The notes beneath the pieces were generated by a model. It had not been told where the DNA came from. It ran no database searches and saw only the letters and a program-made list of their open reading frames with translations. Of a stretch of 6,121 nt of DNA, positions 4,983-6,121 are shown one piece after another; position 1 is the first letter of the stretch, and every line of letters begins with the position of its first letter. Source of the stretch: an uncultured Elusimicrobium sp. (GTDB lineage Bacteria; Elusimicrobiota; Elusimicrobia; Elusimicrobiales; Elusimicrobiaceae); contig CALAFB010000006.1 in NCBI GenBank assembly GCA_937891135.1, forward strand, positions 1 to 6,121. The letters are read 5' to 3'. The translations under genes were made by a program, and so were the position numbers.

Positions 4983-6121
4983 TTATTTATAGAAGATTTG
5001 CTCTTGTTCTTGCCAATTTGAAGTTTTGATAGAGAGCAATTTTTTGAGGGTGCAGTCTGCGGGTTGGGTACCGTTTAGGATGGAGCGTACGATTTTGGGC
5101 GATAAAAAACTTAAATTAAGGATCCGGCGCACATACTGCACACATACTTTCTCTCTATTGGCTATTTCTTGAGTAGTTTTTCCATCTAATATATCTTGGT
5201 GCCAAGTATAGGCCTGATTTAAGATTTTGATAAGTTCTTTATTGGATTGTTTTCGGGGTTTGATAAATTGCCCCACTATGACCTTGGCCCCGTTGGCTAC
5301 CGTTCCTATACGATATGTTTCCGTATAAGTGGTTTTATGTTTTAGTTTCTCGGGTTTGAGCAAACTCATTTCTCTATTCTCATAAATGGCGTTAAGCAGT
5401 TCAATTACTTGTTCTTGATATAGCGTGATTTCTATCTTGTTTGTATGCAATTGAACGCGTTTGATAAGTGATTTTTCTATATCTCGTACTATTGGATATG
5501 ATGATAGTTGCTTAATAATTTCTTTTTGTTTGCTTACTCCAAACTGTTGGATATACGGATAAATTTTTGTTTTGTCTTTCAAAAACTCACTAAACCAATT
5601 ATCTATAAACTGTTCTAATTTCGAGAGTGGGACTTTACTGACTTTCCCCACTTTACCCGGCTCTTTGCGGATAATGGCTTGGCTTACATAATAGCGGTAT
5701 GTTTTTCCACTACACCCTGTACTCCAGCTAGGACTCATAGCATTACCCTTATCATCATATAGTTTGCCGGATAAAAGGCTCTTTTTAGGGTCATAATGTT
5801 GGCGATTAATGCGGTTATCCGCTATTACGGCTTGGACTTGCTCAAATAGTTCTATTGGAACTATCCCTTGGTGTTCCCCCGGATACCATGTTCCTTTATG
5901 CCCTACTAAGCCAATATAGGCTTTATTACGCAAGATACAATTTAAGTTACCAACTGATATTTTATGTCCTTGTTTGTCTAACCACTCTTTTACTAAAGTT
6001 GTACTTTTTAACTCTATGTATTTCTCAAAAATGGAGCGCACGAGCGACACTTTTTCTTCGTCCGGGTATATCTTTTTATCTTTGCGGTAATACCCTAATG
6101 GCGGTTTACCACCCATCCACA
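4983..6121 (-). CDS. Large serine recombinase, C-terminal part (5' end beyond window)
   Basis: This is the C-terminal part of a site-specific serine recombinase (resolvase/invertase superfamily), which cuts and rejoins DNA at attachment sites through a covalent phosphoserine link. The catalytic N-terminal domain is outside the window. The frame stays open to the edge, and the first complete codon is Trp, giving the familiar WMGG-x-PPLGY junction into the recombinase domain, so the Met at 6116 is internal and not a start. Counting from that Met, residues 2-100 fit the Recombinase domain (PF07508): GYYRKDKKIYPDEEKVSLVR, LNCILRNKAYIGLVGHKGTW, then a FEQVQAVI helix. Residues 113-145 (SLLSGKLYDDKGNAMSPS, YRYYVSQ) sit where many relatives have a zinc ribbon, but the CxxC pairs are absent. 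Residues 298-345 look like a helix-turn-helix (TTQEIANREKVCVQYVRRIL), and the end (NGTQPADCTLKKLL, NWQEQEQIF) matches a subfamily I remember from Proteobacteria. The gene is visibly AT-rich. It marks a mobile element, prophage or relic. Confidence 0.88.
   Translation of the reverse strand, partial: WMGGKPPLGYYRKDKKIYPDEEKVSLVRSIFEKYIELKSTTLVKEWLDKQGHKISVGNLNCILRNKAYIGLVGHKGTWYPGEHQGIVPIELFEQVQAVIADNRINRQHYDPKKSLLSGKLYDDKGNAMSPSWSTGCSGKTYRYYVSQAIIRKEPGKVGKVSKVPLSKLEQFIDNWFSEFLKDKTKIYPYIQQFGVSKQKEIIKQLSSYPIVRDIEKSLIKRVQLHTNKIEITLYQEQVIELLNAIYENREMSLLKPEKLKHKTTYTETYRIGTVANGAKVIVGQFIKPRKQSNKELIKILNQAYTWHQDILDGKTTQEIANREKVCVQYVRRILNLSFLSPKIVRSILNGTQPADCTLKKLLSIKTSNWQEQEQIFYK

Overview
The window reads like a stretch of accessory or poorly characterised bacterial DNA, probably from a metagenome-derived genome. 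All four protein genes lie on the minus strand, so transcription runs from the right end to the left. There are no rRNA or tRNA genes and no CRISPR array. Host identity is uncertain. The two small left-hand genes resemble late-flagellar accessory proteins of flagellated Negativicutes (Selenomonas-like), and they sit behind a near-consensus sigma-28 promoter. The long middle gene and the recombinase give no clear taxonomic pointer and may belong to a transferred element.

Layout in transcription order: (1) >6121-4983, the C-terminal two thirds or so of a large serine recombinase, with its catalytic N-terminal domain beyond the window edge. (2) 4982-4504, a 479-base AT-rich gap with no convincing gene. 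It holds a strong rho-independent terminator hairpin (4837-4883), a perfect 14-bp inverted repeat (4646-4682) and a possible rightward promoter (4697-4725) that could make a short RNA ending at the hairpin. (3) 4503-1288, a 1071-residue protein I do not recognise. It has a hydrophobic N terminus, a unique domain to about residue 330, a Pro/Ala/Gln-rich linker, then three long repeats of about 190 residues. Each repeat pairs a short 'VLYYADD' module with a charged coiled coil. (4) 1271-1297, a sigma-28 (FliA/SigD)-type promoter whose -35 lies in the last codons of the long gene. (5) 1224-811 and 758-48, two short genes with good ribosome binding sites, probably one transcript in the flagellar regulon.

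The most interesting points are the sigma-28 promoter tying two uncharacterised small proteins to motility, the internally duplicated coiled-coil protein, and the abrupt boundary near position 1288. There, a repeat protein with no visible Shine-Dalgarno meets flagellar-type genes with strong ones. That boundary could be the edge of an inserted element or an assembly join; the sequence alone cannot decide.
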